DNA from: Deinococcus detaillensis
GTDB lineage: Bacteria > Deinococcota > Deinococci > Deinococcales > Deinococcaceae
NCBI RefSeq assembly: GCF_007280555.1
Contig: NZ_VKDB01000001.1
Coordinates: forward strand, 62,001 to 126,000
Reading direction: 5' to 3'
DNA: 64,000 nucleotides
The notes below the pieces were generated by a model. The model did not search any database. It saw only the letters and a program-made list of their open reading frames with translations, and was not told the origin of the DNA. Of the stretch, positions 45,293 to 55,122 are shown one piece after another (position 1 is the stretch's first letter; each line of letters starts with the position of its first letter). A program made the translations under genes and the position numbers.

Positions 45293-46638
45293 AGCTGCGC
45301 TTTCGCCCACTGATGATCGTCCAGCGTCCGGTTCAGCTGCTGGTGGTGGGCGTGGTGGGGCTGATCCTTATCGGCACGCTGGGCCTGCTTTCCCCGCTTG
45401 CCCATACGAACGCGCTGAGTTGGGTAGACGCCCTGCTGCTGGCGACCAGCGCCGTTTGCACCACCGGTCTGAGCAGCGTGAACGTCGCCGAGGTGCTGAC
45501 GCCCGCCGGTCAAGTGTGGTTGGCCCTGCTGATCGAAGTGGGCGCACTGGCCCTGCTGGTGCTGGCCTTCGGGTTCGTGGAACTGGGCAGAAAGAATTTG
45601 ATGGGCCGCGCTCAGGCTTTGGAAGAACTGGGCGTCCGCGCGGGTCAAGATTTCCGGGGCCTGCTGCACCGGGTACTGACGCTGACGCTGGGCATTCAAC
45701 TGGTCGGCGCGGCCCTGCTGCTCCCCGACATGATCCGGCTGGAAGGAGCCGTCAAAGGAGCGCGCTACGCCCTGCTCCACGCCGTCATGGCTTTCGGGAA
45801 CGCGGGCTTCGGGATGTGGCCGGACGGTGTCGCCCGCCTGCTGCCCAGTTCACTGCTGACGCTGATGGCCTTGGTGGTGCTGGGCGGCATCGGCTTCGTG
45901 ACGCTCGACGAACTGGAGCGCAATATGCAGGTGCGCTTCCGGCGTGGCCGCCGCCCACCCCGCTTGTCTACCCAGACGCGCATAGGCTTACAGGTCACGG
46001 GCACGCTGCTGCTGGCCGGAGCAGCGCTGTTTGCGGCGCTGGAATGGAACCGCGCCGCGACGCTGGGGCCGCTGGCTGTTCCGGCCAAACTGCTGAACGC
46101 CGCTTTTCAGACGACTGTGGCCCGCTCGGCAGGCTTTGCCACGCTCGACTACGGCCACTTCGCCGCGCCGACGCTGCTGCTGATCATGGGCCTGATGTTT
46201 ATCGGGGGAAACCCCGGCTCAACGGCGGGCGGCATCAAAACCACCACCGCCGCCGTGCTGCTCGCCGCGACCCGAGCGGTGCTGCGCCGCGAACAAGACG
46301 TTCACTTGGCGGGGCGGCGTATGCCCACGTCCACGCTGATGCGGGCGCTGACGGTGGTCACGCTGGCGGTGCTGGCCATAGGTCTGGGCACCTTCGCCCT
46401 GATGCTCAGTGACGCGCGGCAGCGGCCCTTGGCGCTGGCGTTTGAAGCGGTCAGCGCCTTTACCACCTCGGGTCTGAGCGTCAACCTCACCCCGCACCTC
46501 TCAGGCAGCGGCAAGCTGGTGCTGGTCGCCCTGATGTTTTTGGGCCGGGTGGGCTTTTTGAGTTTGCTGCTGGCCTTCCGCCCCGCCCCGTCGCCAGAAA
46601 TGCGCCTGCTCAGGGAACGTGATTTCACGGTGGGCTAA
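45289..46638 (+). CDS. trkH: TrkH-family potassium uptake protein
   Basis: 449-residue K+ transporter of the Trk/Ktr/HKT superfamily. Four selectivity-filter repeats are visible: SAVCTTGLSSV, FGNAGFGMWPDG, VARSAGFATLD and FTTSGLSVNL, each between paired hydrophobic helices. Start GTG 45289 (ATG 45313 alternative). No TrkA/KtrA gene lies next to it. Together with the KdpD half, kinase and regulator it forms a potassium-type cluster. Confidence 0.92.
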   Translation: MKLRFRPLMIVQRPVQLLVVGVVGLILIGTLGLLSPLAHTNALSWVDALLLATSAVCTTGLSSVNVAEVLTPAGQVWLALLIEVGALALLVLAFGFVELGRKNLMGRAQALEELGVRAGQDFRGLLHRVLTLTLGIQLVGAALLLPDMIRLEGAVKGARYALLHAVMAFGNAGFGMWPDGVARLLPSSLLTLMALVVLGGIGFVTLDELERNMQVRFRRGRRPPRLSTQTRIGLQVTGTLLLAGAALFAALEWNRAATLGPLAVPAKLLNAAFQTTVARSAGFATLDYGHFAAPTLLLIMGLMFIGGNPGSTAGGIKTTTAAVLLAATRAVLRREQDVHLAGRRMPTSTLMRALTVVTLAVLAIGLGTFALMLSDARQRPLALAFEAVSAFTTSGLSVNLTPHLSGSGKLVLVALMFLGRVGFLSLLLAFRPAPSPEMRLLRERDFTVG

Positions 46639-46781
46639 CAGGGAGCAGCGCCAAAAGCAGAACCGCAGCCTACACGCGCCAGCCGGTTCAAATCGGCGGC
46701 GCACCGCTAAGATTGGCTGTTCCGCTGCTGAGCGTGAGCACAACATCTGTCCTCTCCCCCGCCAGCCGCTAAGCTCACTCC

Positions 46782-47213
46782 ATGAATAGCCCTTCTTCTG
46801 CTGCCCCCCCATCAAGGCCGCTGGTGTGCGTCGGCGCGTTGGTGCGCGGCCCCGCTGGCTACCTCATCGTCCAGACTACCAAATGGCGCGGCAGTTGGGG
46901 CGTGCCCGGCGGCAAAGTCGAGTACGGCGAAACGCTGAGTGCTGCCATTGAGCGCGAATTTGTGGAAGAAACCGGCCTGAAGATCACCGGCATCCGCTCC
47001 GCCCAGACTCAAGAAGCGGTGCGCTCAGCCGAATTCCACAAAGATTCACACATGCTGTTGTTCGATTTTTTTGCCCACACGGAGGGCGAAAGCGTCGCGC
47101 CCAATGAGGAGATCGTCCAGTGGGCCTGGGTCAGTTTGGAAGAAGCGCTGAGCTACCCGCTCAACAGCTTTACCCGCACCCTAGTCGAGCTGGCCATCAA
47201 GGAAGGCGCATGA
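46782..47213 (+). CDS. NUDIX hydrolase
   Basis: 143-residue pyrophosphohydrolase with a full Nudix box [24 protein letters not shown] (about residues 44-67). TAAGCT (46770-46775) lies 6 nt before ATG, so the gene is leaderless. The stop overlaps the SDR gene by 4 nt (ATGA). Substrate is unknown; the VCVGALVRG start resembles ADP-ribose or nucleotide-mannosyl Nudix proteins. Confidence 0.92.
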   Translation: MNSPSSAAPPSRPLVCVGALVRGPAGYLIVQTTKWRGSWGVPGGKVEYGETLSAAIEREFVEETGLKITGIRSAQTQEAVRSAEFHKDSHMLLFDFFAHTEGESVAPNEEIVQWAWVSLEEALSYPLNSFTRTLVELAIKEGA

Positions 47214-47956
47214 AGCCGTATACCGCCCTCGTCACCGGCGGAGCACGGGGCATCGGGCGCGGGGTGGCGCTGGCGCTGGCGGGCGCGGGCTACCACGTGG
47301 CTGTGCAGTACCGATCCAGCGCCGAGGACGCCGCCGAAACGGCCCAGTTGTGCCGTGAGCTGGGCGTAGAGGCCGACACCTTCCAGGCCGAGTTGACCGA
47401 CCCTGATCAAGCCGCCGCTGTGGTGGAGTGGGCGCACCGCCGCTTTGAAACGCCGCTGATTCAATCGCCGCTGGGCGTGCTGGTGAACGTGGTGGGCAAC
47501 TACGTCCACCGCCGCTGGGATCAGACCACCCCCGACGAGTGGAATGACATGCTGGGCAGCAACCTCAGCGCCACCTTCTACACCTGCCGGGTGGCCGTGC
47601 CGCTGATGAGAGGCAATCACCCGGACGCAAGCAGCTTCGGGCGGGTCGTCAACTTCGGTTATGCGGGCGCACAGAACTTGCTGGCCCGGCCCGGCGTGGT
47701 GCCTTACGCGGCGGCCAAAGCGGGCGTCATTGCGCTGACCAAAGCCATTGCCCGCACTGAGGCCCAGTACGGCATCAGCGCCAACGTGGTGTCGCCGGGC
47801 GTCATCGAAACCTCAGTCAGCCAGCCGCTCACCGAGATTCCGGCGGGGCGGCTCGGCACAGTGGACGAAGTGGCGCGGGCCGTGATGACCTTCGTGGAAG
47901 GCAGCGCTTACCTCACCGGCCAGGTGCTGGAAGTCTCGGGCGGCTGGAACCTCTAG
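47210..47956 (+). CDS. Short-chain dehydrogenase/reductase (FabG-like)
   Basis: 248-residue classical [18 protein letters not shown] (NAD(P) motif), [13 protein letters not shown] (NNAG equivalent changed to NVVG), catalytic [14 protein letters not shown] (Tyr-x3-Lys) and [13 protein letters not shown]. Coupled to the NUDIX gene by a 4-nt overlap. Resembles pteridine-reductase/FabG-like members; substrate unknown. Confidence 0.9.
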   Translation: MKPYTALVTGGARGIGRGVALALAGAGYHVAVQYRSSAEDAAETAQLCRELGVEADTFQAELTDPDQAAAVVEWAHRRFETPLIQSPLGVLVNVVGNYVHRRWDQTTPDEWNDMLGSNLSATFYTCRVAVPLMRGNHPDASSFGRVVNFGYAGAQNLLARPGVVPYAAAKAGVIALTKAIARTEAQYGISANVVSPGVIETSVSQPLTEIPAGRLGTVDEVARAVMTFVEGSAYLTGQVLEVSGGWNL

Positions 47957-47984
47957 CACCGAACTCACTCAGCGCCTCAACCAA

Positions 47985-49097
47985 TCAGCGCCGCAGATAC
48001 CGCCCGCCCCGTTCGTCCACGAGGCCGCACAACCCCAGCATGGTCAGGGCCAGTTGCGCCTCGCTGATGTTCAGCCCGCTGCGCGACACCACGTCGTCTA
48101 GCAAAACCGCGCCGGTTTCGGGCAGGGCGGCGTACACCAGCGCCTGCTCGGGGCTCAGGTCTAGGTGGACGGGCGCAGGCGCTTCACCCCAGCCGAGTTC
48201 GTGCAGCACGTCGCTCACGTTTTCGGTCAGCACCGCGCCCTCGCGCAGCAAGCGGTGGGGGCCAGCCGCTAAGGGATCACCCGCCCGGCCCGGCACCGCG
48301 AAGACGCTGCGCCCGCATTCGAGTGCGTGCGTGGCGGTAATCATCGCGCCGCTTTTCAAATCACCCTCGATGACCACCGAACCGGCGCTCAGAGCGGCGA
48401 TCAAGCGGTTTCGCTGTGGAAAATGGTGGGTGGCGGGCCGCGTGCCCATCGGGTACTCGCTGACCAAAGTCAAGCGGGCGGCGAGGCGGGCATTTTCAGC
48501 GGGGTAAATCACATCTACTCCGCAGCCCAAGAGCGCCGTGCTGACCCCACCCGCATCCAAAGCAGCTTGGTGGGCGGCGCTGTCGATGCCGCGTGCCAGG
48601 CCGCTGACCACGTTGACTCCGGCGCGGGCCAAATCGCCCGACAACTGGCGGGTGAGTTTGAGGGCGTGGTCGCTGGCGGCGCGGGTACCGACGATGCCCA
48701 CCGCACGCGGCACCACCTCCTGCGGCAAATCAGCGCCGCGCACCCACAGCGCAGCGGGCGGGTCTTGCAGGGCTTCGAGCGCGGCGGGATAGCCTTCCAG
48801 CCCGCGCCCCAGCACCTGCACCCCGGCCTCGCGGGCGCGGCTGAGTTCTTGCTGCGCCCGGACGCCCACCCCCGCCGCGCCGACAGCGCTCAGCGATTTG
48901 GTATCAAGGCCCGGCACTTCGCGCAACTGGGTCAGAGAAGCGCCCAGCACCGCCTGCGCCGAGCCGAAATGCCGCCGCAGGTTCTCAATGCGGCGCGGCC
49001 CCAAAGCGGGCGTGAAGCGCAGGGTCAGCAGCGCCAGTAACTCGGCGTCTGTGTCTTCGGGAAGGTTCAGGTCGGAGGCAGCGTCCATCAAGCTCAT
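47985..49097 (-). CDS. dprA: DNA processing protein DprA
   Basis: Loads RecA on incoming single-stranded DNA during natural transformation. The 370-residue product has an N-terminal HhH/SAM region ([15 protein letters not shown]), the Rossmann core [66 protein letters not shown], and a C-terminal winged helix (about 305-370). ATG 49097 is preferred: TAGCAT on the minus strand (plus 49105-49110) lies 7 nt upstream, a leaderless start. Confidence 0.95.
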   Translation of the reverse strand: MSLMDAASDLNLPEDTDAELLALLTLRFTPALGPRRIENLRRHFGSAQAVLGASLTQLREVPGLDTKSLSAVGAAGVGVRAQQELSRAREAGVQVLGRGLEGYPAALEALQDPPAALWVRGADLPQEVVPRAVGIVGTRAASDHALKLTRQLSGDLARAGVNVVSGLARGIDSAAHQAALDAGGVSTALLGCGVDVIYPAENARLAARLTLVSEYPMGTRPATHHFPQRNRLIAALSAGSVVIEGDLKSGAMITATHALECGRSVFAVPGRAGDPLAAGPHRLLREGAVLTENVSDVLHELGWGEAPAPVHLDLSPEQALVYAALPETGAVLLDDVVSRSGLNISEAQLALTMLGLCGLVDERGGRYLRR

Positions 49098-49217
49098 GGT
49101 TCCGATGCTAAATGGCCGGGCCTGACATATTCCCGACACCCGCCCGTTATAGCCGCCTGACGCCGAAGTGAGACAGCCTAAGCCATTTGCTCAAGGCGAA
49201 ATGGGCGTGAGATGTTC

Positions 49218-49223
49218 TATACT
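49218..49223 (+). promoter_or_regulatory. -10 box of ssrA
   Basis: TATACT, 10 nt before the tmRNA 5' end; no -35 at proper spacing recognised. Confidence 0.6.
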
Positions 49224-49233
49224 CCGTTCATCT

Positions 49234-49589
49234 GGGGGCGATCCGGTTTCGACGGGGATTACTGAAGGATGTGGTGCGTGTCGAGGTGGCCGTTGGCCTC
49301 GTTAAAAAGCGGCAAAGCCTTTAACTGGCAACAATAACAGCTTTGCAATGGCTGCCTAAACCCCAGCCCAGCAACCGTAGAGCCTCGCCATTGGCGCTGC
49401 GCGAGCTGATTTAAACAATGGCTAGCTCCGGTTTTACTCTGGTGCCGGGCGCGAACTAAAACAGAGTTAAGGAAAGGAACGCCCGCCTGTAGGCCAGTCC
49501 CGCCCCGACAATTCAATCTGCAGGCTACACACGTAGAGTCACGCTGAATGGGTTTCCGGACGAGAGTTCGACTCTCTCCGCCTCCACCA
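49234..49589 (+). ncRNA. ssrA: Transfer-messenger RNA
   Basis: tmRNA that rescues stalled ribosomes. The tRNA-like ends pair (GGGGGCG with CGCCTCC, CCA encoded), the 5' side has the universal GATCCGGTTTCGACGGGGA and the 3' side GAGAGTTCGACTCTC. The tag frame reads GNNNSFAMAA then TAA at about 49333-49365. Length 356 nt is typical. A hairpin terminator follows. Confidence 0.96.
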
Positions 49590-49592
49590 CCC

Positions 49593-49633
49593 AAAATCCG
49601 CCGCTTTTCCTCACAGGAAGGCGGCGGATTTTT
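49593..49633 (+). terminator. Terminator of ssrA
   Basis: AAAATCCGCCGC (49593-49604) pairs with GCGGCGGATTTTT (49621-49633). Confidence 0.9.
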
Positions 49634-49916
49634 GTGGCTTTGGCAGCGGTCAAATCACCGACGGTGGATAGTTCTGCAATCCCGCACGCAAGCCGCTTAC
49701 CGAGCACTGACCCACGCCGACTGGAACGTGGACACTACCGAAAATTTAGCGGGAGCGCTGGCGAACCTCACCTGTCATCTGGGTGCGGTTCTAAAAGTCA
49801 CAAAACTGATCTGAGGTCAAGCGCCTGAAATTCGCGGCCCAGCGCAGATCAAGGCCACACGCAGTGGAGGGCTGAGAGAAAGGTGTAAGCGGGTTTAACT
49901 ATACTTGTGGCAACTT

Positions 49917-50936
49917 ATGCCGAATCCTGTCTTCCGACTCACTGCACGCTCACTTTCCAAAGTGGTGTCGGGCCGCGCTGCCGAGACGATGCTGAGCGCT
50001 TCGCTGCGTGATCTCAAGTTGTCGCCAGAAACGGTGACGGCAAGGGACATGCAGCGCGTTCTCTCCGGCCCGCTCGAGCGCCGCCTCTCACAGGCCCTTC
50101 CCGGTACGGCGGCATTTGATAAATTACAAGCCCTTTCCCAGCGACTTGAGCGCCTCGATTTGAGGGCCTCGGATTTGTTTGACCAGGGTGCCCGCACCGT
50201 GATCTGGGATCAGGAGGACACCGATACCCAGTGGAGTGACGAGGAGCGTCTGCTCGGTGCTCCCGCCCACAGCCCCATCCACAGCACAGACGAGCCGAGT
50301 CATCAGCGCCCGGCCAGCTCAAGCAGCCCCGGCCCAAGCAGTTCTGACTCAAACCCTCCCATTTCCACTTCTTCCAGCTTTCCCACGTCCCGCGCACCAG
50401 CTCCGCCGAGACCAACCACCCAATCACCGGCCCAAGCGTTATCCTTCACGGGCCAAAATGAGGAGATCGTGAACGATTTGAGCGCCGATGCACCGACTGA
50501 CCCCACACTCCACAACCCGCCCGAAGCTGCGATTGGTGACAATTTCAGCGCCGATGATTTCGAGTTCAGCGACCCCGATTATGTGCACCTTCAGGCGGCG
50601 GTCAAGCGCTACGAACTGCTGACGGCCCAGGGCCAAGACGCACTGCTCTACGAACTTGCCCGCCACCCCGGGGTGCAGACCGTGGTGCTGTGCAGCACCG
50701 AAGGCCGAGTGCTGAGCGTGCGTGCGCCGCAGGGTGCGCCGCAGCTCGGCAGCGTGGTGGCCGCCACCGCCATGCTTTTTCGCCAGCGCGAACTCAAGCT
50801 GCTCAGCGCCGACTTGGGCAACGCCACCGTGTGTATGCGGGTGGTGGGAAACTACTGCGTGGCTCTTTTGGCACGCGGCAACGTCAACGTCGGGCGGCTG
50901 CTCACTGAACTCCAGCAAATCGAGGTTAGCGCATGA
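49917..50936 (+). CDS. Roadblock/LC7-domain protein with disordered linker
   Basis: About 339 residues: an N-terminal helical part (about 1-105, with LSKVVSGRAAETML), a Ser/Pro-rich disordered linker (about 110-205), and a C-terminal Roadblock/LC7 domain (about 220-338: HPGVQTVVLCSTEGRVLSV, LGSVVAATAMLFRQREL, CVALLARGNVNVGRLL), i.e. MglB-like. TATACT (49900-49905) lies 11 nt before ATG 49917. It overlaps the next gene by 4 nt. It may partner the MglA encoded at 15.6 kb or another GTPase; inference. Confidence 0.8.
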   Translation: MPNPVFRLTARSLSKVVSGRAAETMLSASLRDLKLSPETVTARDMQRVLSGPLERRLSQALPGTAAFDKLQALSQRLERLDLRASDLFDQGARTVIWDQEDTDTQWSDEERLLGAPAHSPIHSTDEPSHQRPASSSSPGPSSSDSNPPISTSSSFPTSRAPAPPRPTTQSPAQALSFTGQNEEIVNDLSADAPTDPTLHNPPEAAIGDNFSADDFEFSDPDYVHLQAAVKRYELLTAQGQDALLYELARHPGVQTVVLCSTEGRVLSVRAPQGAPQLGSVVAATAMLFRQRELKLLSADLGNATVCMRVVGNYCVALLARGNVNVGRLLTELQQIEVSA

Positions 50937-52573
50937 AGGCTTCTTGCTTGCCCCACTCTGTCACTTCTGGCACTGCCAACTCCAACACCTCCAACCGCGC
51001 CGCTCTCTTGGCGCTCAGCGTCCTGGCCAGCGGCGCACTCGGTCAGGCCGGGGCGCAAAATCTGGACGCTTACCGCAGCCTCAAAACGGCCCTGAATCAA
51101 GCGGTGCAAGACCGGGCTTTCAGCAAAGGCCGCAGCCTCAGCGACCTCCAAAAGGCCCAGCAAGCGCTCGACAGCTTGCAGCCCACCATCCAAGACAAAA
51201 TTCTGTCGCAGGGCTTGACGGACGCCCTGTCGGCTTCCCGCGCTTCGCTGGCCCGCAGTCCCGCCGAGCTGGAAGCCCAAGTCACCCAGGCGCGGGGCCT
51301 GATGCGGGCGGTGCTGTACACCCAGACCCTCACCGCTCTGCCAACTGCCCAGCAACCAAACCAAGCCCGCTTGCTGACCGAGGAATTTGGCCTTAGCGGC
51401 GCGGCCAGCAGCCAGTTTCTGACCTCGCTGGCCAGTGGCAAGACGGCGCAGGCCCAGCGGCTGATCGAGCAGGCCGCCGCCCGCAAAGTGCAGGGCTACC
51501 TCGGCGCGGTGAATCTGGCCGACAAGACCGCTGCCTATCTCAACCTCACGCGGGCGGCCAGTTGGTTTACGGCGGTGCAGAGTGCGCCGGGAGCTGGTGC
51601 CTTGCAAGTTGATCAGTTCGCCAGCGCCCTGAACGCCGTCACCGGCGGCGACGTGGCGGCGGCCAGCACCGCCCTCCAAACCCTGCGCAGCAGCTCGGCC
51701 AGCTTTGTGCAGGCGGCCAGCGGCGCAGCGCCCAGCACAGCAGTCAATACCGTTCCGACGCTGCCCAAACCAACTCCGGCTCAGGCAAGCACGCCGCCGA
51801 GTGCGCCCGCGACTGCTTCGGCGACTACTCCGGCGGCCAGTTCTCGTCCCAGTCCGTCTGGCAGCTCAGGCGGAGCCGACCGCATCTACGCCGCCCTCGG
51901 ACGCGCCCTGAGCGCCGCTTCGGTGGCTGATCAAGCCACCGCCCGCAGCGCTCTCGAAGACGCCCAGCAAGCCCTGAACCAGTCGCCCACGCTTGGCCGC
52001 AGCGCCAGTTCCGCCGCGCTGGCCACCGATCTGAGCACCCTCAAGGCCCGCAGCGGCCTGCGCCCCAGCGACGTGCAGTCGGCCATCGGCGACCTCGCCA
52101 ACGTGGAAGCCGAGGTGAAGGGCCAAACCGGCAGCGTGCTGAACGCGTCGGCGGCCAGCGTCTCACGGGGCGTCGGCGGCGGTATCCGGGCGGTGCTGTT
52201 CTTCGTGCTGGCGCTGATCTCGCTGTATCCGCTGTACTTGCTCAATCTGGCTTTCGGCAGCCGCAACCCGTACTGGCGCTCGGTGCTGGGCGGCCTCATG
52301 CTGCTGCTGCTGCCGCTGCTGCTTGAAGGCCTGTTCGGCTTGCTGGGCTGGCTGGGCGATTTGGCGGGCTTCGGAGCACTCCGCAGCCTGACCAACTTAA
52401 CCCTGACCCAAAACGCCTGGGGCGGCCCGGTGTGGGCGCTGAGCTTGGTGCTGGCACTGACGGCGCTGACCTACGGCTTTAGGGGCCTGTGCATTCAGTT
52501 CGGGCTGCTGGGCAGCGCCAAGCCGATGCAAACCGAAACCCAGAGCAGCCTCGAATGGGACGAGGAAATCTGA
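50933..52573 (+). CDS. Exported multi-pass membrane protein, unknown
   Basis: 546-residue protein with a signal-like N-terminus (ALLALSVLASGALGQAGAQ), a long Ala/Ser/Gln/Leu-rich helical ectodomain (about 40-400) interrupted by a Pro/Thr/Ala-rich linker (about 270-315), and three to four C-terminal transmembrane helices (about 418-525) ending in an acidic tail (SLEWDEEI). Coupled to the Roadblock gene by ATGA. No family recognised; probably Deinococcus-specific. Confidence 0.75.
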   Translation: MKASCLPHSVTSGTANSNTSNRAALLALSVLASGALGQAGAQNLDAYRSLKTALNQAVQDRAFSKGRSLSDLQKAQQALDSLQPTIQDKILSQGLTDALSASRASLARSPAELEAQVTQARGLMRAVLYTQTLTALPTAQQPNQARLLTEEFGLSGAASSQFLTSLASGKTAQAQRLIEQAAARKVQGYLGAVNLADKTAAYLNLTRAASWFTAVQSAPGAGALQVDQFASALNAVTGGDVAAASTALQTLRSSSASFVQAASGAAPSTAVNTVPTLPKPTPAQASTPPSAPATASATTPAASSRPSPSGSSGGADRIYAALGRALSAASVADQATARSALEDAQQALNQSPTLGRSASSAALATDLSTLKARSGLRPSDVQSAIGDLANVEAEVKGQTGSVLNASAASVSRGVGGGIRAVLFFVLALISLYPLYLLNLAFGSRNPYWRSVLGGLMLLLLPLLLEGLFGLLGWLGDLAGFGALRSLTNLTLTQNAWGGPVWALSLVLALTALTYGFRGLCIQFGLLGSAKPMQTETQSSLEWDEEI

Positions 52574-52623
52574 TGGCCCGCTCTGCGCCGTGCGTCGTGC
52601 GCCGCCTAAGGGAGAAGTGCTAA

Positions 52624-54600
52624 ATGCCTTACCGACAAGCCGTCGCTCAGTTGGGTGATCTCATTTCGGCGCGGGCACTGGAGCGCTTGATCGAAAGCGC
52701 CGCCCAAGACCGCTCCATGCGGCCCGAAGAACTCTCCAGCGCTCAATTGGCTGACATTCTCAAGCGCGACGTGTTTCGCCGCTTGCAACTGACCGTGCCC
52801 GCCTCGCTGGCCAAGCGCCGCATTGAGGAAGTGCTGGCCAACCTTAAGCTCAGCGCGGTGGTGAGTCCAGCACCTCCCAGCGCCGTAACAAGAATTGAGC
52901 CGCCGCCACAAAGCCAACAGAGCGGCGCTGCTCAAGTTCCCGAGCCTCAGCAGAGTGCTCCTCAACCGAGCGCCGCTCAAGCCCAGAATCAAGTTCACGT
53001 CGCCTCATTGGAAGAAAGCCTCAAGGCTTACTCGCTGTATTTCGATTGGCCGGAAGTCAAGCGGTTGCGGGCGCTCAGCGCGGTGCTGCACGGCGAACTC
53101 GGCGCGGGTAAGCCGCTGCCCGACAAGTTGGTGGCCGAGGGCTTAGACCTGCAAGAAACGCTCTCGCGCCGCCTTGCCGAAGCGCTGGTGATGCAGGAAA
53201 GTGACCTCGCCGAACTGCGGGCCGGATTTGGCCGCGTCGAGGGCGTGGGCGGCCCCAAAGTGCGGCGGCTCAGCGGCCTGCTGCAAAGCATCGAGGACGC
53301 CCAAAAAACTGGAGCGCTGCTGCCTTCCGAAGTCGAGCGTGCCCGCAACCTGACGCTGGATCTGCGTAAGTTGGTGGCGTCATCGGTGGTGGGTTTGCCC
53401 ACGGGCGGCGCGGCTCCGCAGGCCAGCGACGACGTGGTGCAGCAAGTCCGCGAACTCGACCGTGCCCACGAAGTCCGGGCGCTGTCTGACCTCAGCCGCG
53501 AGTTTGCGCCGCTCCTGCGCGTCGAGGAAGGCCTCAACCTCGAAATTCAGGCAGCTAAAGAGCGCTTAGACGGCGGTCATCTCCTCGGCGAAGAGCGTTT
53601 CGTACGGCTCAGAAGTGATTTGGAAGCCGCCCAACTCGCCCAACTGGCACAGCAGCAAACCGAACTCAGCGACTTTGAAACGCGGCTCTCTCAGCTCGAC
53701 TCGGCTCTGCGTCCTGTAGAGCAGGCCCAACTCGGCGCGGCAGTGGCACGCGGCCTGCTGTCGTCGGGCAGCCTAGCCACCGACGAACTGCGGCTGCTTT
53801 CGCGCAGCTTGCCGCTGCTTGAGAGCGGTGACGCGAGCGCCGAGGACGCCTTAGAAAACCAGCGGGAGCTGCTGGAAATCGAGCAAGCCGCCCGCGATTT
53901 GCCGGTAATCGAGGGCCTGCAAGGTGATTTGTCACAGGCCGCCCAAGCCCTGGAGCGCGGCGAAATGGCCGACCTCTCGGCGCTGTGGGCCGTGATTGAT
54001 CAGCGCAAAGGCGTAGCGGCGCAGGAACGCGAGGCGCTCGACCTCAGAACGCGGCAGGTGCTGGACGAATATGGCCGCTACCGCCACCTCGCCGGCGACA
54101 CCATTTCGCATTTGGGCCGCTTGGCCGATACCTTGCGCTCACATCTCAAGCTCGGCAAGCTGTCTGCCGATGGCCGCGCCCACTACATGCAGGTTTTGGG
54201 CGACGCCGAAGCGCTGCTGAGCGAGGCCCGCGCCGAGTTTCAAGTGGCCCGTGACCTCACCGCCCAGTTTGGCGAAGAAGCCCTGACGGGCCTGCTCGAC
54301 GCGCTGGGCCTCGACGAAGAACCGGAACAAGAACTCGTGACGCTGCCGCCGCTGCCTCAGGGCCTCTGGGAACTGCGCGGCGGCACGGTCATGCGTGGAG
54401 CGCCCGATCCTCAGGCGTGGTCGCTGGCCCGCCTGAGTGCTCAACTCGCCGAGTTGCCGCTGCCGATTGGCGACGCCGAAGTGCGCCTCGACACGCCGCA
54501 GGGCGTCTGGTTGCTGCTGCCGCATTTGGGCGGCCACAGGGCGGCGCAGGGTAGGGACATTGAAGAGGCCAGAGCGAGAATGAGCGACTTTCCAGAGTAA
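52624..54600 (+). CDS. Large coiled-coil protein, unknown
   Basis: 658-residue soluble, Leu/Ala/Glu-rich protein, predicted largely alpha-helical with coiled-coil stretches (for example about 220-480). A Pro/Gln-rich break lies at about 82-122. The C-terminal 100 residues (PQGLWELRGGTVMRGAPD...) look globular. GGGAGAAG precedes ATG 52624. Third gene of the Roadblock cluster, 50 bp after the membrane protein. No family recognised; a scaffold role is inferred. Confidence 0.72.
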   Translation: MPYRQAVAQLGDLISARALERLIESAAQDRSMRPEELSSAQLADILKRDVFRRLQLTVPASLAKRRIEEVLANLKLSAVVSPAPPSAVTRIEPPPQSQQSGAAQVPEPQQSAPQPSAAQAQNQVHVASLEESLKAYSLYFDWPEVKRLRALSAVLHGELGAGKPLPDKLVAEGLDLQETLSRRLAEALVMQESDLAELRAGFGRVEGVGGPKVRRLSGLLQSIEDAQKTGALLPSEVERARNLTLDLRKLVASSVVGLPTGGAAPQASDDVVQQVRELDRAHEVRALSDLSREFAPLLRVEEGLNLEIQAAKERLDGGHLLGEERFVRLRSDLEAAQLAQLAQQQTELSDFETRLSQLDSALRPVEQAQLGAAVARGLLSSGSLATDELRLLSRSLPLLESGDASAEDALENQRELLEIEQAARDLPVIEGLQGDLSQAAQALERGEMADLSALWAVIDQRKGVAAQEREALDLRTRQVLDEYGRYRHLAGDTISHLGRLADTLRSHLKLGKLSADGRAHYMQVLGDAEALLSEARAEFQVARDLTAQFGEEALTGLLDALGLDEEPEQELVTLPPLPQGLWELRGGTVMRGAPDPQAWSLARLSAQLAELPLPIGDAEVRLDTPQGVWLLLPHLGGHRAAQGRDIEEARARMSDFPE

Positions 54601-54669
54601 GGGGGTGGGAAGGGCGAGTAGGGTGTTGAATGAGCAGCGCTTGATTTTCTGAGAATAGGAGCCGCTATC

Positions 54670-55098
54670 ATGCTCTCCATGCAGCCGGGCGATACCCTTT
54701 TGATAGAAGACGAAAGCGCTCAGCGGGCCTTTGGGGCCTCGCTCTTGGCGCACCTCGCTCCGCACGCCGTCCTGTTCTTGGAGGGCGAACTCGGCGCGGG
54801 CAAAACCACCTTGACGCAGGGCCTGATCGCCGCGCTGGGTTTCGAAGGTCTGGTCAGCAGTCCCACCTACGCCCTGATGCAGCTCTACCCCACGCCGCAG
54901 GGCGCGGCGCTGCACGTGGACGCTTACCGTGTGCAGCATGCCCAAGAACTCTACGAAATGGACTTGGAGCGCCTCAGTGAAGAAGCCCGCCTGAGCATCA
55001 TCGAATGGGGCCAACTTTTTTACGGCGACTTTCCGGGGGCCTGGCTGCTGAAACTAGAGCACGATGAACAGGGGCGGCGGATCACGCGGCTAGGCTGA
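54670..55098 (+). CDS. tsaE: tRNA threonylcarbamoyladenosine biosynthesis ATPase TsaE
   Basis: P-loop ATPase of the TsaBDE complex that makes t6A37 in tRNA. The 142-residue product has LEGELGAGKTTLTQGL (Walker A), SSPTYALMQLY, HVDAYRV and IIEWGQLF, all family signatures. AGGAG 8 nt upstream supports ATG 54670. Confidence 0.95.
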   Translation: MLSMQPGDTLLIEDESAQRAFGASLLAHLAPHAVLFLEGELGAGKTTLTQGLIAALGFEGLVSSPTYALMQLYPTPQGAALHVDAYRVQHAQELYEMDLERLSEEARLSIIEWGQLFYGDFPGAWLLKLEHDEQGRRITRLG

Positions 55099-55122
55099 GG
55101 CAGCTTTTCCTCTGTCGTTCGC

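Noticed and set aside
45129..46412. 427-codon plus-strand frame overlapping trkH
   Set aside because: TrkH with four filter repeats occupies another frame over most of it; the translation is Arg/Gly-rich shadow sequence.
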